From the NCBI RefSeq assembly GCF_003236335.1, contig NZ_POUB01000014.1, positions 1 to 56,763 on the forward strand: a stretch of 56,763 nt of DNA, in the 5' to 3' direction. The notes under the pieces were generated by a model. That model searched no databases. It was given only the letters and a program-made list of their open reading frames with translations, and was not told the DNA's origin. Position numbers and translations under genes: made by a program. Shown one piece after another: positions 19,747-30,500 of the stretch; the stretch's first letter is position 1, and each line of letters begins with the position of its first letter. This DNA is from Micromonospora deserti (GTDB taxonomy: Bacteria > Actinomycetota > Actinomycetes > Mycobacteriales > Micromonosporaceae).

Positions 19747-22700
19747 ATGCGAATCAGCCAGATCGAGGCCACCGACCTGTTCCTCGGGCCGCAAGACGCG
19801 CCACGGCAGGTGGTCCGGGTCACCCTTACCGCCGGCAGCCCGAGCCCACCGGTCCGGGTACGCGTCGAGGGGCCCACCGTCCGCACCCCGGAGCCGGCCG
19901 TCACACCGCCGCTCGCCCCCGGGGAACCGGTGACGGTCGAGGTCGGCGTGCAGGTCGCCGCACCGGCCTCGGAGGGCTCACGGCACCGGATCACGGCAGT
20001 GGCGGAGACCACGACCGAGCGGGTCACCGCCGACGGCGAGCTCCGCGCCGCCGCCACCGGCTGGACCGTATGGATGGTTTCGCATTTCCACTACGACCCG
20101 GTCTGGTGGAACACCCAGCGTGGATTCACCGAGCTCTGGCAGCGGCTGCCCGACGTGCCCGGCGCAGACCGGCTGCGACCGCCGTTCGTCCGAACCGCCT
20201 TCGACCTGGTCCGTGCCCACCTCGACGCCGCCCGCCACGACGACGATTACCGGTTCGTCCTCGCCGAGATCGACTATCTCCAGCCCTACTGGAACGTCTT
20301 CGTCGACGACCGCGCGGACCTGCGCCGGATGCTGCGCGAGGGCCGGATCGAACTGGTCGGCGGCATGTACAACGAGCCCAACACCAACCTGACGCACCCC
20401 GAGTCGACCATCCGCAACGCCGTCTACGGCCTCGGCTACCAGCGCGATGTCCTCGGGGGCGACCCGCGTACCGCGTGGATGCTCGACGTGTTCGGCCACG
20501 ACCCGTCCTTCCCCGGCCTGATGGCCGATGCCGGCCTCACGTCGAGCGCGTGGGCGCGCGGCCCGTTCCACCAGGTCGGCGCCAAGCGGCACACCGGCGA
20601 TATCACCCGGATGCAGTTCCCCAGCGAGTTCGAATGGGTATCGCCCAGCGGCCGCGGCCTGCTCACCGCCTACCTGGCCAACCACTACGTGGCCGGCTGG
20701 GACATGGAACGCAAGGAGACCCTCGACGAGGCGATGGCCGAGGCATACGCGCAGTACCGCGAACTGCGCAAGGTCGCTGCCACCCGCAACGTGCTGCTCC
20801 CGGTCGGCCATGACCACAACATCCCGTCCCGGTGGTGCACCGAGATCCACCGCGCCTGGCCACGGCGCTACCAGTGGCCCCGTTTCCAGATGGGTCTGCC
20901 TCGCGACTTCTTCGCCGCCGTCCGCGCCGAGCTGGCCGGTGGCCCCCGCCCCGGCGTCCGGATCTCGTCGCAGACCCGTGACATGAACCCGGTCTACACC
21001 GGCAAGGACGTCTCATACATCGACACCAAGCAGGCGCAACGCTCCATCGAGACGCTGCTGCTGGACGCCGAACGCCTCGCCACCCTGGCCATGCTGCTCG
21101 GCGACCGCTACCCGAGCGAGGGACTGGACAAGGCCTGGCGGCTGCTCGCCTACGGCGCCCACCACGACGCCATCACGGGCACCGAGTCCGACCAGGTCTA
21201 CCTCGATCTGCTGGCCGGCTGGCGGGAGGCACACGAGCTGGTCGACGCCGCCTGGCGCGGTGCCGCCGTCGCGCTCGCGGACCACGCGGACACCGCCGGT
21301 GACGGCCGCGCGCTGCTGGTGGTCAACTCGCTGTCCTGGGCCCGGGACGGGATCACCCGGGTTCGGCTGCGCTATCCCGCGCCCGGCCCACCCGGCGTCG
21401 TCGTGCTCGACGACGACGGCGCGGCGCTGCCCGCGGTGGCCGAGGGGGTGACCTGCCACGACGACGGCAGCATCGCGGAGATCGATCTGTCGGTCCCGGC
21501 CCGCGACGTTCCGGCGCTCGGCTACCGGGTGCTACGGGTGGCCGACGCCGGGACCTCACGGCCGGTCACCGGATGGACCGCCACGAGCGGGTTCCGTTCG
21601 ATCAGCAACGCCGCCTTCCAGGTCGACGCCGACCCGCGCCGAGGCGGCGCCCTCAGCCGCATCCTCGACCGCCGCACCGGTCGGGAGCTGCTGCGCCCGG
21701 ACGGGCTCGGCGGCGAGCTGGTCGTCCAGGACGAGTACCCCGAGCACCCCCGATACGGGGAAGGCCCCTGGCATCTGCTGCCGACCGGGCCGGGCCGCGG
21801 CTTCGGCGGCGGCACCGCTGAGGTACGGGTCGAGTACAGCGCGGCAGGCAGCCGCCTGGTCACCAGCTCCGCCCTCGACGACCTGCGGGTCACTCGTGAG
21901 GTCATCCTCTGGCACGACGCCAACCGGATCGACTTCCGCACCCACGTCGACGGGTCCATCGGCCGGGACCGTCTGCTCCGCGTCCGCTTCGACCTCGTCC
22001 TGCCGGGCGCCCTGCCCGTCGCGGAGGTGGGGTTCGCGGCCGTCGGCCGCCCGTTCGGCTTCCCCGCGGCCGACACCGCGGAGCACCTCTGGACCCTGGA
22101 CAACCCCGCACACACCTGGGCCGGCCTGTCGTCGACCGCCCGGATCCGGCTGCACGGTGTCGACGGCAGCGTTCATCAGCACGCCATCGGCGTCGCCGAA
22201 CTCGTCGCCGACGACGACCCCGAGCAGAGCGGCCGGGTACGCGGACTGCTCACCGCGCTGGCCCGGCAGGGAGTCACCGCCAGCCGTACCTACCCGGGCG
22301 GACCACGCTACGGCGCCCTCGACGCCGACTCGAACCTGCCCGACGTGCGCATCGTGCTCGGCGCGCACAACCCGTTCGCCGACGCCGTCCTCACCTCGGC
22401 CGGCGACGCCTACCGCGCCGTGCTGGCCGCGACCGGGCGGGTGTTCGTCCCGGCCGCCCGGCCGCGCTCGCAGGTCTGGGTACCGGGGGCGGACCTGCGC
22501 GCCCCGCGCGACCTGCCGGTGCTCATCGTCGCCGCGGCCGACCTCGGCTACGCCGTCGACTCCCTCGCCGAGGACCTCGAAGACGCGACGATCGAGGTGC
22601 GTCAACCGGCACAACTGGCCGGTATCGACGATCCGCTCACCGACTACTCCGTGGCTCTGGTCAATCACGGTACGCCCAGCTACGTGGCCCACCACGACGG

Positions 22701-24132
22701 CACGCTCTACCTGACACTGATGCGTTCCTGCACCGGCTGGCCGAGTGGAGTCTGGATCGACGGACCCCGCCGTGGCACACCCGACGGGGCCGGTTTCGCC
22801 CTGCAGCACTGGAGCCACACCTTCCGGTACAGCCTTCTCGCCGGCCCCGGTGACTGGCGGCGGGCCGGCTTCGTGCGTGCTGCACAGGAACTGAACCATC
22901 GGCTGCGGGCGGTGACCGTCCCGGCGAAACCTGGCACGCTGCCCCGGACGGCAAGCCTGGGATCGGTCGAACCCGACAACGTCATCCTCTCCGCGCTCAA
23001 GCCACGCGGCAACCCGATCGCCGCCGGCGAGCCCGGCACCGTCGAGCCTGCGAACGGGATCACCCTGCGCCTCTACGAGTCGGCCGGAACACGGGTACCG
23101 GCCCGGATCCGGCTGTACGGCGGGCTGCGCGACTCGGCCGTCACCAACGTGGTCGAACGGGACCCTGCTGTGTCGGCGGAGCAGCCAGTGATCGCCACCG
23201 ACGGCGACGACCTGACCATCGAGCTGAGCCCGACCGACGTGGTCACCGTGGCGGCACTACCGGCACGGCCCGGGCCGGGCCGGTTGGATGCGGCTGCGCA
23301 CAGCCAGCCGCTCACGGAGGTGGTGCAGCCGGTGTTCACTCGCTACTGGTTGCACAACAAGGGGCCCGCGCCGATGGGCAATCTCCCCGTCAGTGTGCAC
23401 GTGCACCCCACGACGGCCCTGCTGCCGAGTTCCGGGACGACGGCCGCGCTACGGGTCACCGTGGGCTCCGCGACCGTGGCTGCGGCCGGGTCGGTCGACC
23501 TCGACGTGCCCGCAGGCCTTGAGGTCACCCCGGCCGGCCCGCACCGCTACACCCTCGAACCCGGGCAGTACCAGCACTTCGATTTCCGCGTCACCGCGGT
23601 CGACGCCAAGCCCGGGCGGTACTTCCTGGCCGCGCAGATCCGTGACGGGCTGGACCAGAATCTCGAGGATGTCATGACCGTCACCGTGGGCACGCACCCG
23701 ACTGACGCCGAGGCGCAGACCCCTCAGGCAGCGGGGGAGCAGCCAACCGACATTGACGCGGTGCTCGAACCATCCGAGGTAACGGTGGCACCCGGTGCCA
23801 GCACCAAGCTTACCCTGCGGCTGCACAACCGTGCCGCGTGTCCGGTCCGCGGCGAAGCCCAGCTACTCAGCCCGTACGGCACCTGGGGCGAACCGGACGA
23901 CGATCTGTCGATAGTCCCGTGGACCCAGGGGTTCGTGCTGCCCGCGGGGAGCACCGGCACGCTCGACTTCACGGTGAGCGCACCGGCCTGCGCCCGCTCC
24001 GAGGGGCGGTGGTGGGCCCTGGCCAGGATCACCAGCTTCGGGCAGGTCGGGTACACCGAGGCCGTCTCCTTGACCGTCCCGCCAGCCACACAGCCCAGCA
24101 CAGTCGACAGATCCACCCGAAGAAGTCCTTGA
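19747..24132 (+). CDS. GH38 alpha-mannosidase, very large (about 1461 residues)
   Basis: Hydrolyses alpha-mannosides. The zinc-binding start of the GH38 domain reads SHFHYDPVWWNTQ, the probable nucleophile is Asp in MLDVFGHDPSFP, and further family motifs are GHDHNIPSRW and YGAHHDAITGTESDQ (helical bundle). A long beta region follows, ending in a NEW3/Ig-like domain (about the last 130 residues, with LHNRAACPV and LSPYGTW). No signal peptide is visible. The open frame reaches back to 19723, but GAAGGA at 19736-19741 favours the ATG at 19747. It is the last gene of a phosphatase/oxidoreductase/mannosidase group; a transposase remnant begins about 100 bp after its stop. Its length is above the usual 1000-1200. 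Confidence 0.9.
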   Translation: MRISQIEATDLFLGPQDAPRQVVRVTLTAGSPSPPVRVRVEGPTVRTPEPAVTPPLAPGEPVTVEVGVQVAAPASEGSRHRITAVAETTTERVTADGELRAAATGWTVWMVSHFHYDPVWWNTQRGFTELWQRLPDVPGADRLRPPFVRTAFDLVRAHLDAARHDDDYRFVLAEIDYLQPYWNVFVDDRADLRRMLREGRIELVGGMYNEPNTNLTHPESTIRNAVYGLGYQRDVLGGDPRTAWMLDVFGHDPSFPGLMADAGLTSSAWARGPFHQVGAKRHTGDITRMQFPSEFEWVSPSGRGLLTAYLANHYVAGWDMERKETLDEAMAEAYAQYRELRKVAATRNVLLPVGHDHNIPSRWCTEIHRAWPRRYQWPRFQMGLPRDFFAAVRAELAGGPRPGVRISSQTRDMNPVYTGKDVSYIDTKQAQRSIETLLLDAERLATLAMLLGDRYPSEGLDKAWRLLAYGAHHDAITGTESDQVYLDLLAGWREAHELVDAAWRGAAVALADHADTAGDGRALLVVNSLSWARDGITRVRLRYPAPGPPGVVVLDDDGAALPAVAEGVTCHDDGSIAEIDLSVPARDVPALGYRVLRVADAGTSRPVTGWTATSGFRSISNAAFQVDADPRRGGALSRILDRRTGRELLRPDGLGGELVVQDEYPEHPRYGEGPWHLLPTGPGRGFGGGTAEVRVEYSAAGSRLVTSSALDDLRVTREVILWHDANRIDFRTHVDGSIGRDRLLRVRFDLVLPGALPVAEVGFAAVGRPFGFPAADTAEHLWTLDNPAHTWAGLSSTARIRLHGVDGSVHQHAIGVAELVADDDPEQSGRVRGLLTALARQGVTASRTYPGGPRYGALDADSNLPDVRIVLGAHNPFADAVLTSAGDAYRAVLAATGRVFVPAARPRSQVWVPGADLRAPRDLPVLIVAAADLGYAVDSLAEDLEDATIEVRQPAQLAGIDDPLTDYSVALVNHGTPSYVAHHDGTLYLTLMRSCTGWPSGVWIDGPRRGTPDGAGFALQHWSHTFRYSLLAGPGDWRRAGFVRAAQELNHRLRAVTVPAKPGTLPRTASLGSVEPDNVILSALKPRGNPIAAGEPGTVEPANGITLRLYESAGTRVPARIRLYGGLRDSAVTNVVERDPAVSAEQPVIATDGDDLTIELSPTDVVTVAALPARPGPGRLDAAAHSQPLTEVVQPVFTRYWLHNKGPAPMGNLPVSVHVHPTTALLPSSGTTAALRVTVGSATVAAAGSVDLDVPAGLEVTPAGPHRYTLEPGQYQHFDFRVTAVDAKPGRYFLAAQIRDGLDQNLEDVMTVTVGTHPTDAEAQTPQAAGEQPTDIDAVLEPSEVTVAPGASTKLTLRLHNRAACPVRGEAQLLSPYGTWGEPDDDLSIVPWTQGFVLPAGSTGTLDFTVSAPACARSEGRWWALARITSFGQVGYTEAVSLTVPPATQPSTVDRSTRRSP

Positions 24133-24230
24133 TCGACCAGGACGGCCTCCGTGCCGAGATCCCGGCGCAAACCGCGGATTTGTCGCCGGATCCTGACGGG
24201 GCCTACCACACTGGACGGCGCTATACCTAA

Positions 24231-24833
24231 GAGCCTGGCAAATAAGGGTTTCAGGTGCTTTGGTGGCGGGCGAGGCGGCGGGCCATGACGATGACCATGG
24301 GTCAGGGCAAGGCGCGTGGCGGCGCAGTCGGCGAGTGTGCCGGTGTAGCCGGTGTCGGCCCACACGAGGCGGATGCCGGGGAAGCAGGCGTGTAGCGCTC
24401 AGAGTAGGGGTCGGGCGCTGGTGCGGTCCTGCGTGTTGCCGCCGGTGACCAAGGATCGCGAGGGGCAGGCCGCAGGTGTCCACGACGATGTGTCGTTTGC
24501 GGCCGTTGGTTTTCTTGCCCGCGTCGTAGCCGCGGGTGGCTCGGCCGACGGTTTCCGCGCCTCGCACCGACTGGGAGTCGATCACCGCCGCGGTCGGTTG
24601 CGGGTTGCGGTCCTCGACCTGCTCACGGACCTGTTCGCGCAGGCTGTTGTGCATTCGGTTGAGGGTTCCGTCGGCGGTCCAGGTCTTGAAGTAGTGGTAG
24701 ACGAGCTTGTGGTGGGGGAAGTCGGCCGGGAGCGCGTCCCACTGGCAGCCGGTGCGGTCGAGGTGGCGGATCGCGTCGACCACGTCGACGTTCTCGACAC
24801 GCCGAGCGACAGTGACTGCTGCGGCTACGCCCG
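24231..24833 (-). pseudogene. IS5-type transposase remnant, frameshifted and truncated at both ends
   Basis: On the minus strand, one frame reads DRTGCQWDALPADFPHHKLVYHYF, AAVIDSQSVRGAETVG, YDAGKKTNGRKRHIVVDT and LPLAIL, an unmistakable IS5-like core. Reading then has to change frame to reach VWADTGYTGTLADCA, after which the conserved C-terminal RRWVVERT region is missing. The first ~30 residues are also gone at the junction with the TPR gene. The sequence GAGCCTGGCAAATAAGGG (24231-24248) could be one old terminal repeat. Confidence 0.75.
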
Positions 24834-24839
24834 CTAGGT

Positions 24840-25436
24840 TCAGCGGTCCAGCTCCATCACAGTGAGTTCGCCGCCGCATCGGAGGCACGGCACGTTGAAC
24901 GCCGAGTCGGCGTCGCCGAGCAGGCAGGGAACGCAGAACACCTCGTCGCAGGCCGTGCACTGCACGCCGACCTTGGGCGAGATCACGTTGACGTCGAAGG
25001 TCCCCGGCTCCGTCCGGTGCACGGGCCGGTGGCACTCGCGGCAGTAGTCGATACCCCGCCGCCGCATGGTGGTCGCCGCTTGCGGGTGGCCGAGGCGCGC
25101 GGCGTGCACGATGTGCTCGTCGGCGTCCGCGAAGCGGCCGAGCTTGCCGAGGGCCATGCCGAGCGCGTTGTGCGCCTCGGAGTACTCCGGTCGCAGGTCG
25201 AGGCACGCGCGCAGCGGCTCGAGTGCCTCCTCCCACCGACCGGCGTTGGTTAGCGAGACCCCGAGGAATAGTCGGCAGCTCGACGAGCCCGGATCGGCGC
25301 CGGCTGCCTCGGCGAACCCGTCGGCTGCCTCCGACCAGCGCTTCTGGTCGAACAGCGCCAGAGCGCGCTGGTACGTCGCTCGCGACTGCTCGACGTCGGA
25401 GCGATTGTCTCTGCTCTTGCGCGAGAACGAACCCAC
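24840..25436 (-). CDS. TPR-repeat protein with C-terminal cysteine-rich zinc-ribbon region
   Basis: Function unknown. Residues ~15-120 are tetratricopeptide-like helices (YQRALALFDQKRWSEAADGF, ALEPLRACLDLRPEYSEAHNALG), suggesting protein binding. The C-terminal third has paired cysteines (CREC, CTAC, CVPC, CLRCGG) that could bind two zinc ions. The frame is open to 25463, but GAAGGAGG lies just before a GTG at 25436, so that is the better start (198 residues). It stands alone between transposase debris, and its stop codon abuts the IS5 remnant. Confidence 0.75.
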   Translation of the reverse strand: MGSFSRKSRDNRSDVEQSRATYQRALALFDQKRWSEAADGFAEAAGADPGSSSCRLFLGVSLTNAGRWEEALEPLRACLDLRPEYSEAHNALGMALGKLGRFADADEHIVHAARLGHPQAATTMRRRGIDYCRECHRPVHRTEPGTFDVNVISPKVGVQCTACDEVFCVPCLLGDADSAFNVPCLRCGGELTVMELDR

Positions 25437-25547
25437 CGGGACCTCCTTCGACGACCGACTCATCGTAGGCGTGGTGCCCGCGACGCCGGTTGATCTCCGG
25501 AAGCCCAGAGCTGAGCCAGCTCCTCTTCGGAGAATCGTCCTGAATCG

Positions 25548-25643
25548 TCATGAGCATTTGCGAAGCACGTCGATGGCGGTGGTCGCGGTTTCGTCGCCGC
25601 GGATCTCGGCGTAGGCGACCCGGGAGTGGTCATCGCCACCAGG
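25548..25643 (-). pseudogene. IS481-type integrase fragment
   Basis: About 30 residues on the minus strand (DDHSRVAYAEI ... DETATTAIDVLRK) match the catalytic DDHSR region of IS481-family transposases. Nothing recognisable lies on either side and a stop follows at once. This is debris of a mobile element. Confidence 0.65.
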
Positions 25644-25803
25644 GCCAGGGCAATGCCACAGATCGAAGATCAACAGTGTCCGGCGCTGAGCGGCGCCCGA
25701 AGTGACGAAGACACGACTTAGTCGTAAACGCAGCCACCGACTGGGAATTGTTTCGCTGCTGGCCTGCGCGCGGAACGAGACCGTCTCGTGAGACATACGA
25801 AGT

Positions 25804-26035
25804 CTGGAGAAGGACGGGTGGCGGGCGATCGCCTTCTGGGAGACCGACGGGGTGTACCTGCAGTCGCGGGCCGGCCGGAACTGACGTGTATTCCCCGGAC
25901 GTCACGCGGGCGACCCGGGCGGCCGTCCCGCCCGGGGTGGTGCTCGACGGTGAGCTGATCGTCTGGGAGCGCGGCCGGACCACCTTCGCGCAGCTGCACG
26001 GGGCAGTGTCAGAGTTGGCGGGAGAAACGCCCTTG
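25804..26035 (+). pseudogene. ATP-dependent DNA ligase fragment with a frameshift
   Basis: The reading begins LEKDGWRAIAFWE, where KDG is the adenylation motif of ATP-dependent ligases (LigC/LigD type), then VYLQSRAGRN and a stop. With a one-base shift at about 25884 it goes on as YSPDVTRATRAAVPPG and VVLDGELIVWE, the next conserved nucleotidyltransferase motif, and is lost after about 26035. It is too short and broken to be functional. Confidence 0.75.
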
Positions 26036-26066
26036 AACCCGGTTTGCGAAAGCTGTGGTGATCAAG

Positions 26067-26552
26067 ATGGCTTCGACTGATACTGACCGTATTGGCCGTG
26101 CTACGAGTGCATTCGGGGGAATGGTGGGACAGGCGCGGAAGGTCATGGACCAGCTCACCACGGCAATGGTCGAGGAGCGGAACGTCCAGTCGGCGATGGG
26201 GTTCTATGCCGACGATGCCGTCATCGTTACCCCGGACGCGGGAGAGGTCCGGGGCCGGGAGGGGATCGCCGACTACTGGCGGCACCTCATCGACGCATTC
26301 CCGGACAGCCACTACGAGCCGATCAGCAAGCACGAGGCCGGCAATGCGGCGATCGACGAGGGCTGGCTCGAAGGCACGAACACGGCTCCGCTGTCGCTGC
26401 CGACGGGTGAGACCGTGCCGGCGACGGGCCGGCCCATCAAGGTACGCAGCTGTGACGTGGCGACCGTGGAGAACGGCAAGATCAAAGAGCACCATCTGTA
26501 CTTCGACCAGATGGAGTTCCTCGGGCAGCTCGGCCTCGGCCCCGAGAGCTGA
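26067..26552 (+). CDS. SnoaL-like / NTF2-fold polyketide-cyclase-type protein
   Basis: A small cytoplasmic alpha+beta-barrel protein of about 161 residues. Motifs fitting the SnoaL/NTF2 family are SAMGFYADDAVIVTPDAG, EGIADYWRHLIDAFPDSHYE and KIKEHHLYFDQMEFLGQLGL. Members range from cyclases and isomerases to proteins of unknown role, so the reaction is open. The frame allows GTG at 26055 but the ATG at 26067 gives a family-like start. It is an isolated intact gene between ligase and transposase remnants. Confidence 0.8.
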   Translation: MASTDTDRIGRATSAFGGMVGQARKVMDQLTTAMVEERNVQSAMGFYADDAVIVTPDAGEVRGREGIADYWRHLIDAFPDSHYEPISKHEAGNAAIDEGWLEGTNTAPLSLPTGETVPATGRPIKVRSCDVATVENGKIKEHHLYFDQMEFLGQLGLGPES

Positions 26553-26589
26553 GCCACGGCTGCCGGCCAGCTCAGCTTGTTCTTTAACC

Positions 26590-27300
26590 TGTGCGCTGTT
26601 TCCGGGCGGTGATGCTCAGGTCGCGTTTGATTGTTTTCCCGACGTCGTGGCGGGTTGCTGGTCTGCGGTTCTGGTGAGCCGGGCGGCCGTCCGGGGCCGG
26701 GCTTGCCGGGTTTCGGTGCACCGGCGGGCAGGGCTGTTTCGGGCGGATGTTTCGAAACCCGCGGCGGACGCGGGCGAGAGTGAGTCGGCCTGGTGCGGTC
26801 GGTTTCTCCCAGGGTCGGCGAAGGTCGCGGGCCAAGGGTCGGGCCAGGCGCAGTTGGGTGTGGGCGGCGATGATCAGCCAGGTCCACCGGTCAGCGGCCT
26901 CGGGGGTACGGATCTTCGGACGGGTCCAGCCCAGGGTCTGTTTGAACAGCCGGAAGGTGTGTTCAAGATCGAAACGGCGCAGGAACGACTGCCAGCAGCG
27001 GTCGACGTCGGCGGCGGTGGCGCCGGTGGCCGAGGAGCACAGCCACAACCGGTTCGGGGGTCGCGGTCGCCATCGTGGTCGAGCCAGCAGGTGCGGCGGG
27101 TCAACCTGGGTGCAGCCGGTCCCAACTGGCGGCCCGGGCTGTGCCGTAGCGGGTGGTCTCGGTGGTCGTGGTGTGTTGCGGCGTCGGCCAGGTGTCCGGC
27201 TTGTCGAGGCACCTTACATATCCCCGTAAGAGACGGGTCCACCGACGGCGCCGGGCAATCTCTGCCGTCACGTGCCCACCTGCAGATGAAGGGCTGTTGC
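26590..27300 (-). pseudogene. Transposase remnant (NF041680-like family), internal deletion and frameshift
   Basis: The minus-strand translation contains DVDRCWQSFLRRFDLEHTFRLF, QTLGWTRPKIRTPEAADRW and RVRRGFRNIRPK, which I recognise from a large actinobacterial transposase family. Upstream, in another frame, YGTARAASWDRLHP and LTRRTCWLDHDGD belong to the same protein. About 30-60 residues between them and the whole N-terminal half are missing. The piece separates the SnoaL gene from the HEAT-repeat gene. Confidence 0.7.
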
Positions 27301-27517
27301 CCGAGATCCGATGCCCCACGTCCGGGCGGTACTCGTCCTGGCATAGTTCACCGCCGATCGGGCGCTACGGACCGTGACCGGCTACCGGGTGCTGCGACGC
27401 TCGGTCGTGCTTGATGCCGATGAGCGGATGCCGGGCGGTGTTCGTAGCCTTGGAGATCGGCCGGCGAGCCCGTCGTCGGGCGATATTGGATCTCGTGGCC
27501 GAGGGTGAGCGGGCAGA

Positions 27518-30500
27518 ATGTGCGGCGTGCTCGCAACCACCCGGGAACTGCTGACGTCGTTGGATTCGCTGCCCTATCGGCAGCGGCTACGCCATGTGGC
27601 CGGGTGGGCCCGCGTGTCCGCCGATCGCGTGGAGGTGTGTGCCGACCTGCGGCGCCTGGGTGCGTACGAACGTCACTTGGCCCTCGTCGCGTCGATGGTG
27701 GTGGGCGACACCCACGGTGTTGAGATCGCGTTGCGGGATCCGCAGCCGTCGATCAAGGCCGCCGCGCTCGGCGCGGCCGCGCGTGCTGGCCTGCTCGGCG
27801 AGGTGGATCTGGACCTGTCGGCGATGGAGCGGCGGCTCATCTATCGCCTGCTGCGCCGGATGAAGGCGCCGACGACCGCGGATGCCCTGATCGCGGGGGT
27901 CCGTGCTGAATACGGCGACGACGAGGCGGCGGCCGTGCTGCCTGCGTGCAGCGCGCCGGTGGTGCGGTCACTGCTGCCCGAGTTGGAGCACGCAGCCGAC
28001 AACGCTGCGCTTATGCGTCGGCACCCCGGCCTGGTTCTGGAGCGGGCGGAGGCGCGACTGGCCGCAGCCACGCCCGAAGTCCGAGACCGGATCTGGGACG
28101 AGGTGGGTCATGCGGTGCTCGACGGCAACCCCGCCACGGTCCTCGACCTCTTGGAGCGGTACGCGCCGCCGGCTCGCCTGCCCGGCGGCCTGACTGCGTA
28201 CGGTCTCCTCGCCGCGCATGACCCCGACCGCGTCGCCGCCCTGCTCACCGCGCCGGACCGTGCCGTCTGGATCGGGCGTGCCGCGTTGCCGCCGACGCTG
28301 CTGCGTCGCCTGGCTGTGCTACCCACTGACCGGCTCGTCCCGCTGGCCCGCCGGGTCCGGGACAACGCCACGACGTTCGCGGCGCTGCTCAATGAGGTCC
28401 CGCCGGCGCGGCGCGGCGCGCTGTACGACGGCGCGCTGGCCGAGGTGAACACTGCCACGCGAGTACCGCCGACGGAGGTCATGGAGGCGCTGCCGGCGGC
28501 GGTCCGGATCCGGGAGGCGACCCGCGTGCTGGGGCTGCCGAACATCCGTGAGCGGGAAGACTTGGTGCGCCATTGGAGTTCATTCCTGGCCTGGCCGGAT
28601 GCGTCGGCCGCGCTGGCGGACGCGTTGCGCTCGGGCGACGCCGGCGAGCGGGCTCAGGCTTACGTACTGCTGGTGGACGCCGCCCGCCGTTCGCGCAACC
28701 CGCAGGTCGTCGCCGAGCTGGTGGACCGGCTCGGCCGGCTCCGCAACGAGCAGGACCCGGTCCGCTCTGCCGCGCTGACCGCGCTCGCCTCGGTCGCCCG
28801 ACTGCTGACCGCCGCCGCGGCGGCCGGGCTGACCCGGCTGACCACTGACGCCGTCGAGGCGCGGGACGGGTCGGCCGTGACGACGTCCGCGCTGAGCGCT
28901 CTCGCCGCGGACACCCTGCAACACCACGTCGACGTGCCCGAGCTGCGCGAGTGGGCGCTACTGACCATCGACCTGGTCGGCTCCACCGCGCAGGCGCCCG
29001 TGCTGCGCCGGTTCGACGTGGTGCTGCGCCGCGGGCAGGAGGCCATGGTCGCCGACCGGTTGTCCAGCTGGGTCAAAGCCGCCATGGAGCGTGGCCGCTA
29101 CGGGCCGCTGTTCGCGCTCACCGGAGCGCTCGGCAAGCGCGCCTGGCGGGTGCCCGCGCTGCAGGAGCTGCTGCACCGGGCGACCGGCCGGCACAGCCCG
29201 GAGTCGGTGGCCGTCCGAGCCGTCGAGCTGTGGCTAGACAACCCGCGAGGACGTAGCGACCGCCTCGAGCAGGTCCTCACCGCCGACCCGACCACGGTGA
29301 CGATCCCGGTCGTGTGGCAGGCGATCTGCACCTCCCGTACCGACCTGCTCGACCGGGTGCTCGACCATCCGCCGCGGGGCCGGTTCGTCTCCGATCACCA
29401 ACGCTGGGTGCCGGGCTGGCCGGTGCACCCCGAGCGGTGGCTGCCCCGCCAGCACGCTGCGTACATCAGACTGCAGGAGCGCGTCGTGGCCGACACCGCG
29501 GCCGGCGTACGGCAGCAGGCCGCGGCAATCAGGGCCGCCGCCCCGATCCCCGCGCTTGGGCAGGTGCTGGTGTTGCGCTACGTCGACTCGCCCACCGTGG
29601 TGCTCGCCGAGGCGGCGCTCGGCGCCCTGGTGTGGACCGACCGGCCCGCCGAGTCGCTGCCCCTGCTGCTCGGCCGTTCCGGCGACGACCGGGCCCGGGT
29701 GGCGCTCTACGCGGCCGCGCGCGCCGTGCGGTTCGTGGCGCCGTCACGGCTGCCCGCCGCGCTGCATCCGGTGCTGCTCGACCCCGGCACCAAGGTGACC
29801 AGCCGGAAGGAGGCCGCGCGCCTGCTGGTCCGATACGGCCCGCCGGAGGTGATGAGGGCGCTGCTCGACACGTATACGAACCCGCAGACGCACCGCGACG
29901 TCGGCGCCGCCATCGTCTCCGCCGCCCGTCAACGGCTCGACACCGAGGCAAGCTGGACGATCCTCAAGACGGCGCTGCGCGGAAGCAGGGAGGAATGCCG
30001 CGCCGTGCTGGCGGCCTCCGTGAGCGATGTCGCCGATCGGTACCGGACACACTATGCGGCACTCATCACCGAGGCGTGCTACTCCGCGGACCGGGAAGTC
30101 CGCAGAGCCGCGTTCCAGCAGCTACCGTACTGGTCCCACTGGGCCGGCGACATCAGCGAGCTGGTCCTGGAACGGCTCACCGACCTCGACGAGCACCCCG
30201 CCACGATCGAGATCGCCCAGCTGCTGCGCGCGTTGCGTGGTGCCGGCCTCGACGTCGCCTTCGACCGCCTCGCGCAGCGCGACGCCGCGGACTCCCAGCC
30301 GGCCGGGCCCGGCGCCGACTGGCCGGCCCGCCGGCGCATCGAAGCCCTGGCGCAAGGAGCGGTGATCTGGGCGCGCAGCACACCGCTGGATACCAATCGG
30401 TCGGCGGTGGTCACAGCGGCCCAACAGCTCGCCGCACAACCCGTTTTCACCGGGCCGGCGACGGCGATGCTGGTCGGTCTGGGGCGCCTCGACAACCTCG

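Noticed and set aside
16623..20813. Open frame of 1396 codons on the plus strand
   Set aside because: It runs in the wrong frame through the phosphatase, oxidoreductase and mannosidase genes and is a low-complexity Arg/Pro/Ala translation.
23863..25557. Open frame of 564 codons on the minus strand
   Set aside because: A composite: only the middle part is IS5-type transposase sequence; the rest are shadows of the TPR gene and the mannosidase end.
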